This document shows, one piece after another, positions 16,312 through 24,211 of a stretch of 38,665 nt of DNA (position 1 is the stretch's first letter; the number at the start of each line of letters is the position of its first letter). Source of the stretch: Syntrophorhabdaceae bacterium PtaU1.Bin034 (GTDB lineage: Bacteria > Desulfobacterota_G > Syntrophorhabdia > Syntrophorhabdales > WCHB1-27). Made by a program: the position numbers and the translations under genes. A model generated the notes under the pieces. That model did not search any database. It saw only the letters and a list, made by a program, of their open reading frames with translations, and was not told where the DNA came from. Where the stretch lies: NCBI GenBank assembly GCA_002067405.1, contig MVRP01000022.1:1-38665 (forward strand). Reading direction: 5' to 3'.

Positions 16312-17274
16312 GTGTCCGGCAGGCTTGCACAAAAGATATTGGAAGGTGACGAAAAGAGCGCTGCCCGTCTTATCTCGCTTATCGAAGAGGGAGAGCAGGA
16401 GGGCTACCGTGAGTTGTCGTTGCTTTACCCTCATACCGGCAAGGCCCACGTAATAGGCGTAACCGGACCACCGGGAGCAGGGAAGAGTACCATAACAGGG
16501 AAGCTTGCGGTGGTTCTGGCAAAAGAGGGAAAGAAAGTAGGGGTGGTCGCTATCGATCCTACAAGTATGCAGGGCAAAGGCGCATTACTCGGCGACAGAC
16601 TTCGGATGAAAGATGCCGAAAGCGAGGGCATTTTCATACGCTCCATGGCGAACAGGGGATATTCAGGAGGGATGGCGCGCGCGACGGCAGGCGCAGCCTG
16701 CGTTCTGGAAGCCCTGGGCAAGGACACGGTCATTGTGGAGAGTCTCGGCGCAGGGCAGGCGGAAAAGGATGTCTTCTACCTCTGCGATACGACCATAATT
16801 GTCTTTACCCCGGACTACGGCGACGAAATCCAGCTCCTGAAAGCCGGCCTTATGGAAATAGGAGACATCGTGATCGTGAACAAAGGCGACCTCCCGGGAA
16901 CCGCTGAAGCACAACGCGAGCTCTCCATATGCGCATCCACGCGAATTGGCACTGACGGCTGGACACCTCCGGTGCTCGTAACGAGGGCGGATAAAGGCGA
17001 AGGTCTCACCCAGGCGGCAAAGGCGATCAATGACCACTGGAGCTTTCTTGGCAGGGAACGAAGACAACAGAAAAGAAAAGAAAAGACCAGAACCTTCGTC
17101 GAAGACCTCGTGAAAGAAGAGATGTGGACACGGTTCAGCAGCGCTGTAAGAGGTGACAAAGAGTGCATCCGCATAACCGAGGATGCGATCAACAGAAAGA
17201 TCGATCCCTACAGCGCAGCCCGACAGATAATCGAAAAGACGCTCTTGACGATTAAGACACCTACAGAAGATTAG
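16312..17274 (+). CDS. meaB: MeaB/ArgK-type GTPase, B12-mutase chaperone
   Basis: This G3E-family GTPase of 320 aa loads and protects the adenosylcobalamin of acyl-CoA mutases. The Walker A motif Gly-Pro-Pro-Gly-Ala-Gly-Lys-Ser-Thr lies near residues 51-59, an Asp-Pro-Thr-Ser segment near 83-86, and the guanine motif Asn-Lys-Gly-Asp near 190. The switch segment reads Glu-Ser-Leu-Gly-Ala-Gly-Gln-Ala-Glu instead of the common Glu-Thr-Val-Gly-Val-Gly-Gln-Ser-Glu, and the usual Ser-Pro-x-x-Gly-Gly-Ser-Ile-Leu-Gly-Asp is also altered. It is thus probably matched to a divergent mutase, the one encoded at 23799-25840. The GTG start at 16312 was taken because the frame opens there and family length fits; no strong ribosome site is visible. 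It lies 25 bases after the CoA-transferase. Confidence 0.88.
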   Translation: MSGRLAQKILEGDEKSAARLISLIEEGEQEGYRELSLLYPHTGKAHVIGVTGPPGAGKSTITGKLAVVLAKEGKKVGVVAIDPTSMQGKGALLGDRLRMKDAESEGIFIRSMANRGYSGGMARATAGAACVLEALGKDTVIVESLGAGQAEKDVFYLCDTTIIVFTPDYGDEIQLLKAGLMEIGDIVIVNKGDLPGTAEAQRELSICASTRIGTDGWTPPVLVTRADKGEGLTQAAKAINDHWSFLGRERRQQKRKEKTRTFVEDLVKEEMWTRFSSAVRGDKECIRITEDAINRKIDPYSAARQIIEKTLLTIKTPTED

Positions 17275-17283
17275 GAGTAGTAA

Positions 17284-18444
17284 GTGGACTTCAGATTCAC
17301 CGACGACCAGAAGTTTTTCAAAGACCAGATATCGCAGGCCTTGCGTCGCCTCGCGCTCCCCCACGCCGAAGAGATAGACCGGCACGACTCCTTCCCCCTC
17401 GCTCTCTTCAAAGAACTGGGGGCATTAGGCTACTACGGCATCAGATACCCTGCAGAGATCGGCGGCATGGGAGCCGACTGCGTCACCTTCACGATCCTCG
17501 CGGAAGAGGTTGCCAAAATATCAATAGGCCTGGCAGCAACAATAACCATGCAGTGCCTCATGGGCACCGATTTCATCTACCGGTTCGGCACGGAAGAGCA
17601 AAAACAACACTGCCTCATTCCCGCGATAAAGGGAGAAAAGATAGGTACCATTGCCTTCACCGAACCCGACTGCGGCTCGGACCTGGGGGCCACCAAGACC
17701 CGGGCAATAAAGGACGGCCATACTTACATCATTACGGGAAGGAAGATGTGGATCACGAACGCGCCCATCGCCGACTTCGTCACCGTAGCCGCCACGGTCG
17801 ACCCGGAAAAAAGACTCGACGGGCTCTGCTTCTTCCTCATCGAGAAAGGAACACCCGGCTTCTCTATCGGACAGAAAATCCCCAAGATGTCGGCCAGGGG
17901 ATCCCAAACTGCCGAAGTGATCCTTGACGAGTGCCGCATACCGAAAGACAACCTCCTCGGCATTGAGGGAAAAGGGGCGAAACACCTGAACGATATCTTA
18001 AGTGAAATAAGGACGATGATCGCAGCCCTCGGCCTCGGCCTATCGAAGGCTGCGTTTTCCGCAGGCCTGAAATACGCAAAGGAACGAGAGGCCTTTGGCC
18101 GGAGCATAGGCAATTTCCAGCTCATCCAGGAAAAGATCGCCGAAATGGAAATGCGCATCAAAGCATCGGAATTCCTCACCTATCACGCAGCCTGGCTGAA
18201 AGACAACGGCATATTGACGGGCAAAGAGGCGGCCATGGCCAAACTCTACTCAACAGAGACCGCCTGCTTCGTCGTCGACGAAGTAACACGGATACACGGC
18301 GCCTACGGACTCGCAGAGGAATATCCGGCCCAGAGGTACTTTCGCGACGCGAGATTCCTCCTGTTCGGCGGAGGGACGTCCGAGATACTCAAAACTATCA
18401 TCGCGCGAGATACGTTGAGAAAACCGGATCACCGGTACGAATAA
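17284..18444 (+). CDS. Acyl-CoA dehydrogenase, first of a tandem pair
   Basis: This 386-aa flavoprotein has the full acyl-CoA dehydrogenase fold. Visible are Phe-Thr-Glu-Pro-Asp-Cys-Gly-Ser-Asp (125-133), Lys-Met-Trp-Ile-Thr-Asn (FAD contact, 154-159) and Arg-Glu-Ala-Phe-Gly-Arg. At the usual catalytic Glu (Tyr-Glu-Gly-Thr) it has Gly363. As in isovaleryl- and long-chain enzymes, the base may instead be the Glu in helix G (Glu241 in Ser-Glu-Ile-Arg). It passes electrons to the ETF encoded just downstream. In the indoleacetate pathway a related enzyme, benzylmalonyl-CoA dehydrogenase (IaaF), oxidises and decarboxylates the mutase product; either copy here could do this. The start is GTG at 17284, nine bases after the MeaB stop. 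Confidence 0.9.
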   Translation: MDFRFTDDQKFFKDQISQALRRLALPHAEEIDRHDSFPLALFKELGALGYYGIRYPAEIGGMGADCVTFTILAEEVAKISIGLAATITMQCLMGTDFIYRFGTEEQKQHCLIPAIKGEKIGTIAFTEPDCGSDLGATKTRAIKDGHTYIITGRKMWITNAPIADFVTVAATVDPEKRLDGLCFFLIEKGTPGFSIGQKIPKMSARGSQTAEVILDECRIPKDNLLGIEGKGAKHLNDILSEIRTMIAALGLGLSKAAFSAGLKYAKEREAFGRSIGNFQLIQEKIAEMEMRIKASEFLTYHAAWLKDNGILTGKEAAMAKLYSTETACFVVDEVTRIHGAYGLAEEYPAQRYFRDARFLLFGGGTSEILKTIIARDTLRKPDHRYE

Positions 18445-18457
18445 AAGGAGGATGTGT

Positions 18458-19609
18458 ATGGATTTCGCCTTGACGGAAGAACAGGAATTTTTCAAAAAAA
18501 TGATCACCGACACCGTTGACAAGATGGTCGTCCCCAAGGCGCGGGAGATCGACGAGAAGGACGAATTTCCCTGGGAGTTGTGGCGGGAATTCAGCAAACT
18601 GGGGTATCTTGGGCTCCGGTATCCCGAAGAGATCGGAGGCATGAATGCGGACCCGGTGACCGCCATGATCTTTTACGAACAGATAGCGAGGGGATCGGTC
18701 GGATTTGCGCAGAGTGTCATCATGAACATCCTCATGGGTACCTATTTCGTCTACCGTTTCGGTTCTGGAGAGATAAAGAAACGCTGTCTCTACCCGGCCA
18801 TGAAAGGGGAGAAGATCGGCACCATGTGCTTCACTGAGGACCAGTCGGGCTCTGATCTCGCAGCCACAAGGACCACGGCGGTTAAGGATGGCAACGAATG
18901 GGTCATCAACGGCACCAAGATGTGGATCACGAACGGGCCCGTTGCAGACATCGCGACTGTTCTTGCCACCACCGACCCCAAATTGGGCGTGAAAGGCCTG
19001 AACTTTTTCCTCGTGGAGAAGGGAACGCCGGGTTTTGCCTCAGGTCAGGTTCTGGACAAGTTGGGTTGCCGCGGCACGGTGACGGGAGAACTGGTGTTCG
19101 ACAACGTGAGGGTTCCCGAGGAGAACCTTCTGGGAACCGAGGTCAACAAAGGAGCCGAATATCTTAACGAAATACTGGACGAAGTTCGGGTGATGACGGC
19201 TGCCATGGCCATAGGCATTGCCCAGGCGGCCTTTGACGAAGGGTTGGAGTATGCGAGAAAGCGGGTTGCCTTCGGAAAGGCCATTGGCAACTACCAGCTT
19301 ATCAGGGCGAAGTTCGCCGACATGGCTACCCAGATGGATGCGAGCAGGCTCATGATTTATAACGCTGCATGGCGGATCAAGGAGAAGCTTCCGAGCCGCA
19401 AGGAAGCAGCCATGACGAAGATGTTCGCCACCGAGACGTGCCTCATGGTCGTTGACGAGGTGACGAGGATATGGGGCGCGAATGCCTTCGCCCATGAGTA
19501 CAACCCTCAGCGCCACTTCAGGGACGCCCGTTTCTTGCTTTACGGCGGCGGAACCCACGAGATAATAAAGGATTTTCTGGGCAGGTTGATAATAGGGAAA
19601 ACATCGTGA
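18458..19609 (+). CDS. Acyl-CoA dehydrogenase, second of a tandem pair
   Basis: The 383-aa product is a close paralogue of its neighbour, aligning without gaps for the first 225 residues or so. It keeps Phe-Thr-Glu-Asp-Gln-Ser-Gly-Ser-Asp and Lys-Met-Trp-Ile-Thr-Asn for FAD. It too has Gly (364) in place of the standard C-terminal catalytic Glu and keeps the helix G Glu (about 242, Asp-Glu-Val-Arg). An in-frame ATG occurs at 18452, but AGGAGG at 18446-18451 fits the ATG at 18458, which also matches the N-terminus of the first copy. Two similar genes side by side may encode a hetero-oligomer, or successive steps or stereoisomers. Electrons go to EtfAB. Confidence 0.9.
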   Translation: MDFALTEEQEFFKKMITDTVDKMVVPKAREIDEKDEFPWELWREFSKLGYLGLRYPEEIGGMNADPVTAMIFYEQIARGSVGFAQSVIMNILMGTYFVYRFGSGEIKKRCLYPAMKGEKIGTMCFTEDQSGSDLAATRTTAVKDGNEWVINGTKMWITNGPVADIATVLATTDPKLGVKGLNFFLVEKGTPGFASGQVLDKLGCRGTVTGELVFDNVRVPEENLLGTEVNKGAEYLNEILDEVRVMTAAMAIGIAQAAFDEGLEYARKRVAFGKAIGNYQLIRAKFADMATQMDASRLMIYNAAWRIKEKLPSRKEAAMTKMFATETCLMVVDEVTRIWGANAFAHEYNPQRHFRDARFLLYGGGTHEIIKDFLGRLIIGKTS

Positions 19610-19631
19610 TCCAGAGAGAGGAGAGACCTTG

Positions 19632-20411
19632 ATGAACATCGTAGTGCTCGCAAAGCAGGTTCCTGATGCAGAGGCCCTGATTGAAATAGGGGCCGGGGGT
19701 GAAAAGCTGGACATCGAGCAGAAGTTTGCTGCTAATCTCTTTGATGAATTTGCAATTGAAGAGGCCTTAAGGATAAAGGAAAAGCACGGCGGCCGGGTTA
19801 AGGTAATCACCATGGGCGTGGGAAAGGCGACTGAAGTCCTGAGGACGGCAATTGCAATGGGCGCCGACGAAGCGTTTTTGGTTGATGCTGATGCCTCCCG
19901 GCACGATGGCTACTCCACGGCCCTGATCCTTAGCAACGCTATTTCGAAAGATCCCCCCGATGTTATCCTTTGCGGAAAACAGGCCGTTGACAGCGACCGG
20001 GGGGAAGTGGGGCAGATGGTCGCGCAGTTTCTCGGCTTGCCCCATGTCGGCAACGTGGTGCGGCTGGACATCGCGGACGGAAAGGCAGTAGCTGAATCGA
20101 TAACGGAAGCGGGGAGAGAGGTTGTTGAAGTAAGCCTGCCTGCGGTCTTTGCTGCTCAAAAGGGCCTGAACGAACCGCGGGTGCCCCAAATTACGGGAGT
20201 CATGAAGGCGATGAAGGCCCAGATACCGCGACTCGCACTTGAGGAACTCGGCCTTATCGACGAGGGGGCAGGCCGGGCAGATGCCAAAATAAAGATCAAA
20301 AGATATATCTCGCCGAAAAAAAGGCCTGCGGTACAGCTTATTGCCGGAGAGCCGATGGAAGCTGCGGCGGACGCAGTGAGAATCCTCGTGGACGTGGAGA
20401 GGGTCATATAG
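19632..20411 (+). CDS. etfB: Electron transfer flavoprotein beta subunit
   Basis: EtfB forms the FAD/AMP-binding heterodimer with EtfA and collects electrons from the two acyl-CoA dehydrogenases. The N-terminus Met-Asn-Ile-Val-Val-Leu-Ala-Lys-Gln-Val-Pro-Asp is characteristic, as are Gly-Lys-Gln-Ala-Val-Asp-Ser-Asp-Arg-Gly-Glu-Val-Gly-Gln (AMP/FAD region) and Glu-Pro-Arg-Val-Pro-Gln. The TTG three bases upstream is not needed; the ATG at 19632 has a GAGGAGAG site. Length (259 aa) is normal. A quinone-linked rather than a bifurcating role is suggested by FixC and FixX in the same operon, though bifurcation cannot be excluded by eye. Confidence 0.93.
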   Translation: MNIVVLAKQVPDAEALIEIGAGGEKLDIEQKFAANLFDEFAIEEALRIKEKHGGRVKVITMGVGKATEVLRTAIAMGADEAFLVDADASRHDGYSTALILSNAISKDPPDVILCGKQAVDSDRGEVGQMVAQFLGLPHVGNVVRLDIADGKAVAESITEAGREVVEVSLPAVFAAQKGLNEPRVPQITGVMKAMKAQIPRLALEELGLIDEGAGRADAKIKIKRYISPKKRPAVQLIAGEPMEAAADAVRILVDVERVI

Positions 20412-20420
20412 GAGGCTGAA

Positions 20421-21398
20421 ATGGGTAAGCTGCTTATAGTTGTGGAAACAAAGGGAGACGAGGTGAAGAAGACTTCCCTGGAGCTTCTGAGCGAAGGAAG
20501 AAGGCTGGCAGAGACGGGGCGTTACAGTCCCGAAGCGGTCCTCCTCGGGCCTCTCTCTGAAGCCGTCAAGAGAAACCTCCTGCATTACACTGAGAGGCTG
20601 GTAAATATAAGCGATCCCTTTCTCGAATCCTATACGCCTCAGGGGTACGCGCTTGCCCTCGCTGACTATGCAAGAAATGAAGGCATAAGGATGATACTTG
20701 CCGGAGCTACCCTGAGGGCGCGTGATTTTCTCCCTCGTGTTGCGGTTTTGCTGCAATGTGGGGTCATCTCTGATGCGACCGGCATAAACTGGCTTGACGA
20801 TCCCATCAGTTTCGTGAGGCCTATGTACGGCGGGAAGGTGTTGGCCGAGGTAATGTGCGAGTCTTCCCCGGTTATCGTCACCACGAGACCCAACACCTTT
20901 GACCTAGCCGAAGGCGGGGAAAAGACGGGTGAATTTTCACAGGTGGAGGCCGGTCTCAAGCCGGAACAGGTAAAGACGAAGGTGTTGCGGGTTGAGGAGA
21001 AGGCAGGAGCCAAGGTGGACCTCACCGAGGCAGACATCGTCGTATCCGGCGGAAGGGGCCTGAAGGCTGCCGAAAACTTCAAGCTCATCGAGGACCTGGC
21101 TGAGGTGATCGGCGGTACGGTAGGAGCAACAAGGTCGGTGGTGGATGCCAAATGGAGGGGTCAGGAGGATCAGGTCGGCAAGAGCGGAAAGACAGTCTCG
21201 CCGAAGCTTTATATAGCCGCCGGTATTTCGGGCGCCATTCACCATACCATGGGAATGGACACCTCAAAGGTCGTCCTCGCTGTGAATAAGGACCCCAACG
21301 CCATTATTTTCAACTACGCAAATTACGGCATAGTGGGCGACCTTTTTGACGTGATACCCGCGATGACTGCGGCGCTTAAGAAACGGTTGGGAAGGTAG
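20421..21398 (+). CDS. etfA: Electron transfer flavoprotein alpha subunit
   Basis: EtfA (325 aa) has the C-terminal FAD domain with Ser-Gly-Gly-Arg-Gly, Gly-Ala-Thr-Arg-Ser-Val-Val-Asp, Gln-Val-Gly-Lys-Ser-Gly-Lys-Thr-Val and Ala-Ala-Gly-Ile-Ser-Gly-Ala-Ile-His-His, all as in the family. The N-terminal domain is the usual variable Rossmann-like half. It starts nine bases after etfB with an AGGAGG site. No ferredoxin-type Cys cluster is fused to it. It would deliver electrons to the FixC/FixX quinone oxidoreductase encoded next. Confidence 0.94.
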   Translation: MGKLLIVVETKGDEVKKTSLELLSEGRRLAETGRYSPEAVLLGPLSEAVKRNLLHYTERLVNISDPFLESYTPQGYALALADYARNEGIRMILAGATLRARDFLPRVAVLLQCGVISDATGINWLDDPISFVRPMYGGKVLAEVMCESSPVIVTTRPNTFDLAEGGEKTGEFSQVEAGLKPEQVKTKVLRVEEKAGAKVDLTEADIVVSGGRGLKAAENFKLIEDLAEVIGGTVGATRSVVDAKWRGQEDQVGKSGKTVSPKLYIAAGISGAIHHTMGMDTSKVVLAVNKDPNAIIFNYANYGIVGDLFDVIPAMTAALKKRLGR

Positions 21399-21405
21399 CC
21401 GTTTA

Positions 21406-22695
21406 ATGGACAAGATCGACGTTGTAATAGTCGGGGGAGGATTGGCAGGGCTTTCTGCAGCCTACCGTCTCTGCGAAGCGGGGAGGCAGGTCATTCTTCT
21501 GGAGCGGGGCGATGTTCCGGGAAGCAAGAACATGACCGGGGGGAGGCTTTACGTGAAACCCCTGAAAAGGTACCTTCCCGGTCTGCTCGATGAGGCCCCT
21601 TTTGAACGCCCGGTTGTCAAGGAAATCATTACCGTACTGGATGAAGGGAAGTCGTTCCAGACTGAGTACCTCAATGAGCAGTGGAGAAGACCTCCCTATA
21701 TGAGCTATACTGTGCTGCGAGCGAAGTTTGACGGTTGGCTCTCTGAAAAAGTAATGGAGAAGGGCGGGTTTGTCATACCCAGAAAAAGGGTTGATGACCT
21801 GCTCTGGGAAGACGGCCGCGTGGCGGGAGTGAAGGTTGGGGGAGAAGAGATTCCTGCTCAGGTGGTCATTGCGGCTGACGGGGCTCTATCCTTCATGGGG
21901 GAGAGGGCAGGGCTCCGCACAGCCCTGACGCCGGGAAACTACGCGGTCGCAATTAAAGAGGTATACGGGCTCGACGAAAAGATTATCGAAGAACGGTTCG
22001 GCCTGGAAGACGGACAGGGGGCGGCGAACCTTCTTGCCGGCTCGGTCACAAAAGGATTGTTCGGCGGAGGCTTTCTCTATACGAATAGAGAGAGCATTTC
22101 CCTCGGGATAGTGGTCGGCATCGGCTCTCTTGCCGGCAACCATGGCGGCATTGAGATACACCGGCTGATGGAGGAATTCTCGGCACGGCCTGAAGTGCGG
22201 CGATGGATCCAGGGTGGTGAGTTGAAAGAGTATTCGGCCCATATTATTTCGGAGGCGGGGATAAGCGGCGTGTCGAAGCTTTATGCAGGAGGCATGCTGG
22301 TTGCCGGGGATGCGGCGGGCTTTGCTCTTAACCTCGGCATCACGGTCCGTGGTATGGATTACGCCCTGGCGTCGGGCGCTGTTGCTGCAGAGGTGGCCGA
22401 TGAGGCACTGGCAAAAGGCGATTTCAGCGCGGAATTTCTCTCGATGTACGAGCAGAAGCTGAAGGAAAGCTTCGTGCTGGCGGACATGGAAACCTTCCGC
22501 CATTCAAAGGAGGTGCTGGAAAATCCACGGCTGTTTACTGTCTATCCGCACTTTCTGTGCGAGTTGCTTCAAACGATGTTTACCGTGGACGAGGGGCCGA
22601 AGGCGCCCCTTTACGGAGACGCAAAAAAGGCGGCGAGAAAAAATATACTGAATTGGGAAGGCTTCAAGGACTTCCTGATGCTGAGGAAAATGTGA
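21406..22695 (+). CDS. fixC: FixC-type ETF:quinone oxidoreductase flavoprotein
   Basis: This 429-aa protein carries an N-terminal dinucleotide-binding motif (Val-Ile-Val-Gly-Gly-Gly-Leu-Ala-Gly-Leu, residues 7-16), the Gly-Ser-Lys-Asn-Met-Thr-Gly-Gly segment and a second FAD contact Val-Ala-Gly-Asp-Ala-Ala-Gly. It matches FixC, the flavin part of the ETF:quinone oxidoreductase, which passes electrons from ETF into the membrane quinone pool. The iron-sulfur part is the separate FixX encoded next, not a fused domain. It lies seven bases after etfA. In this operon it provides the outlet for electrons from the acyl-CoA dehydrogenases. Confidence 0.92.
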   Translation: MDKIDVVIVGGGLAGLSAAYRLCEAGRQVILLERGDVPGSKNMTGGRLYVKPLKRYLPGLLDEAPFERPVVKEIITVLDEGKSFQTEYLNEQWRRPPYMSYTVLRAKFDGWLSEKVMEKGGFVIPRKRVDDLLWEDGRVAGVKVGGEEIPAQVVIAADGALSFMGERAGLRTALTPGNYAVAIKEVYGLDEKIIEERFGLEDGQGAANLLAGSVTKGLFGGGFLYTNRESISLGIVVGIGSLAGNHGGIEIHRLMEEFSARPEVRRWIQGGELKEYSAHIISEAGISGVSKLYAGGMLVAGDAAGFALNLGITVRGMDYALASGAVAAEVADEALAKGDFSAEFLSMYEQKLKESFVLADMETFRHSKEVLENPRLFTVYPHFLCELLQTMFTVDEGPKAPLYGDAKKAARKNILNWEGFKDFLMLRKM

Positions 22696-22697
22696 CC

Positions 22698-22973
22698 ATG
22701 AAGGTAGAGGAAAAGATAGCGGTCGACGCAATAAGGAACGACAAGGAAAGTCACATAAAGCTGGATCAGCAGGTATGCGGCCAATGCAAGGAGAGATTTT
22801 GCATTCGTCTGTGCCCCGGCCATCTTTACTCCCTCAACGAAGAGACAGGAGAAATGGTGGTGGAGTATGCCGGATGCCTGGAATGCGGTACCTGCAAGAT
22901 CGGATGCGTCTACGGATCAATTTCCTGGGAATACCCAAAAGGCGACTTCGGGGTTCAATATCGGTACGGCTAG
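22698..22973 (+). CDS. fixX: FixX-type ferredoxin
   Basis: The 91-aa ferredoxin-like protein has the motifs Cys-Gly-Gln-Cys-x4-Cys-x3-Cys-Pro and Cys-Leu-Glu-Cys-Gly-Thr-Cys-x3-Cys, and the Trp-Glu-Tyr-Pro-Lys-Gly tail typical of FixX. It should bind [4Fe-4S] and pair with FixC. The open frame extends upstream to 22557, but the ATG at 22698, two bases after the fixC stop, gives the standard N-terminus of the family. Confidence 0.92.
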   Translation: MKVEEKIAVDAIRNDKESHIKLDQQVCGQCKERFCIRLCPGHLYSLNEETGEMVVEYAGCLECGTCKIGCVYGSISWEYPKGDFGVQYRYG

Positions 22974-22992
22974 CACGTAAGGGAGGATACAG

Positions 22993-23706
22993 GTGGGTGC
23001 ACAAAAAGCAGCGAGCAGAATCGTAAGGCCGCTGAGAGGAATCAAGGCGGTGGGCAAGCCGCGTCCGCTCGGGGAAATAGCGTATACAACGCTTAAGGAC
23101 GCGATTGTCAAGGGAGACCTTCAACCCGGCCAGAGGCTCGTGGAGAGCAGTCTGTCGGGGCAAATGAAGATCAGCAGGATACCCGTGAGGGAAGCTATCA
23201 AGAAGCTCGAGCAGGACGGTCTTGTGGAGCGGCTGGATAAGGGTGGTTTCGTGGTGAAGAACCCCTCCATAGAGGAGATAGAGGAGACCTTCGGCATACG
23301 GGCCGTTCTGGAAAGTTACGCCTCAGCCCTTGCAACAGAGCGGATGAGCGACGGGGTCGGAAAGAAACTCGACGAGACGCTGGAATCCTACCGGGAAGCG
23401 CTTGCGCGAAATGACATTGCGAAGATGATGCTTCTCAACAATCAGCTCGACGAGATTATTTTCACCGCAGCCGGCAGCAAGAGGCTTTATGCCCTTATCA
23501 ATAACTTCCGGGATTTTATTTCCCGCTACAGAAAGTTGCTCCTCACCTGCCTGGATTATGCGGCGATCTCCCTGTCCGAGCACGAGAAGATCGTGGAGGC
23601 CATGAAGGAAGGGGACCCGGTGAAAGTCGAAAAGCTGGTCAGGGAACACCTGCTCCGCGGGAAAAACATCCTGATAAAAGATATGAAGTCTGACGGAAAT
23701 ATTTGA
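22993..23706 (+). CDS. GntR-family regulator with FCD domain (FadR-like)
   Basis: The 237-aa protein has an N-terminal winged helix (about residues 26-90, with Ile-Ser-Arg-Ile-Pro-Val-Arg-Glu-Ala-Ile-Lys-Lys-Leu-Glu) and an all-helical FCD effector domain. In the FCD domain two of the usual metal-binding His (Ser-Glu-His-Glu and Arg-Glu-His-Leu) are present, while the common Asp-x-x-x-His pair is changed to Asp-Glu-Ile-Ile, so ligand or metal binding may differ. The GTG start at 22993 has a GGGAGGA site. It is the last gene of the CoA-transferase operon, and a GTATAC-N-GTATAC operator begins 50 bases after its stop. FadR-type regulators recognise short palindromes of this kind. It probably represses the three operator-bearing units until an acyl- or aryl-CoA intermediate accumulates. 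Confidence 0.9.
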   Translation: MGAQKAASRIVRPLRGIKAVGKPRPLGEIAYTTLKDAIVKGDLQPGQRLVESSLSGQMKISRIPVREAIKKLEQDGLVERLDKGGFVVKNPSIEEIEETFGIRAVLESYASALATERMSDGVGKKLDETLESYREALARNDIAKMMLLNNQLDEIIFTAAGSKRLYALINNFRDFISRYRKLLLTCLDYAAISLSEHEKIVEAMKEGDPVKVEKLVREHLLRGKNILIKDMKSDGNI

Positions 23707-23756
23707 GGAGGACGCTTTGAGAGGTTACCGAAAATGCTTTTGCGGTCTTTGTACTT

Positions 23757-23769
23757 GTATACAGTATAC
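23757..23769. promoter_or_regulatory. GTATAC-N-GTATAC operator, copy 3
   Basis: GTATACAGTATAC in the 92-base gap between the GntR gene and the mutase small subunit. It contains TATACT (23765-23770) as a possible -10 element, with only a weak -35 (TTGCGG, spacing 19). It implies that the mutase and the genes after it have their own regulated promoter. Confidence 0.72.
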
Positions 23770-23798
23770 TAAGACCTAAACCGATCTTGGAGGAGAAC

Positions 23799-24203
23799 TT
23801 GGAGAATCAAAAAAATATAAGGGTGTTGATAGCCAAGCCCGGTCTCGACGGACACGACAGAGGGGCGAAAGTGGTTGCCCATGCCCTGAAGGAAGCGGGC
23901 ATGGAAGTCATTTACACGGGCCTCCACAAGACGGTAGACCAGATCGTGAGGACAGCCGTCCAGGAGGACGTGGACATTATCGGGCTGTCGATCATGAGCG
24001 GTGCCCATATCCCCATTGTAGAGAAGCTCATGAAAAAGGTGAAGTCGGAGGACATAGGCGACAAGCTGGTTATCGTGGGAGGGGTTATCCCGAACCGGGA
24101 TATCGACCGGCTCAAGGATCTTGGGGTAGCGGGCGTCTTCCCGGGAGGCACGCGCTTCTCCGACATCGTCACCTTCATTAACGACAGCATGAAACGCGCG
24201 TAG
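23799..24203 (+). CDS. B12-binding small subunit of an acyl-CoA mutase
   Basis: This protein of about 134 aa is a free-standing cobalamin-binding domain. The base-off/His-on motif Asp-Gly-His-Asp-Arg-Gly is at residues 14-19. Ser-Ile-Met-Ser-Gly-Ala-His and Val-Gly-Gly-Val-Ile-Pro complete the nucleotide-tail pocket, and Gly-Gly-Thr-Arg-Phe lies near the end. It forms the mutase with the large subunit encoded nine bases downstream. The frame runs up to 23787, but GGAGGAG at 23789-23795 favours the TTG start at 23799. Split mutases of this type include methylmalonyl-, isobutyryl- and 2-hydroxyisobutyryl-CoA mutases as well as the mutase proposed for aminophenylsuccinyl-CoA. Confidence 0.92.
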   Translation: MENQKNIRVLIAKPGLDGHDRGAKVVAHALKEAGMEVIYTGLHKTVDQIVRTAVQEDVDIIGLSIMSGAHIPIVEKLMKKVKSEDIGDKLVIVGGVIPNRDIDRLKDLGVAGVFPGGTRFSDIVTFINDSMKRA

Positions 24204-24211
24204 GAGGAACA

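Noticed and set aside
17284..19609. Second acyl-CoA dehydrogenase as an assembly duplication
   Set aside because: The two genes differ clearly in sequence throughout, and each has its own start and spacing.
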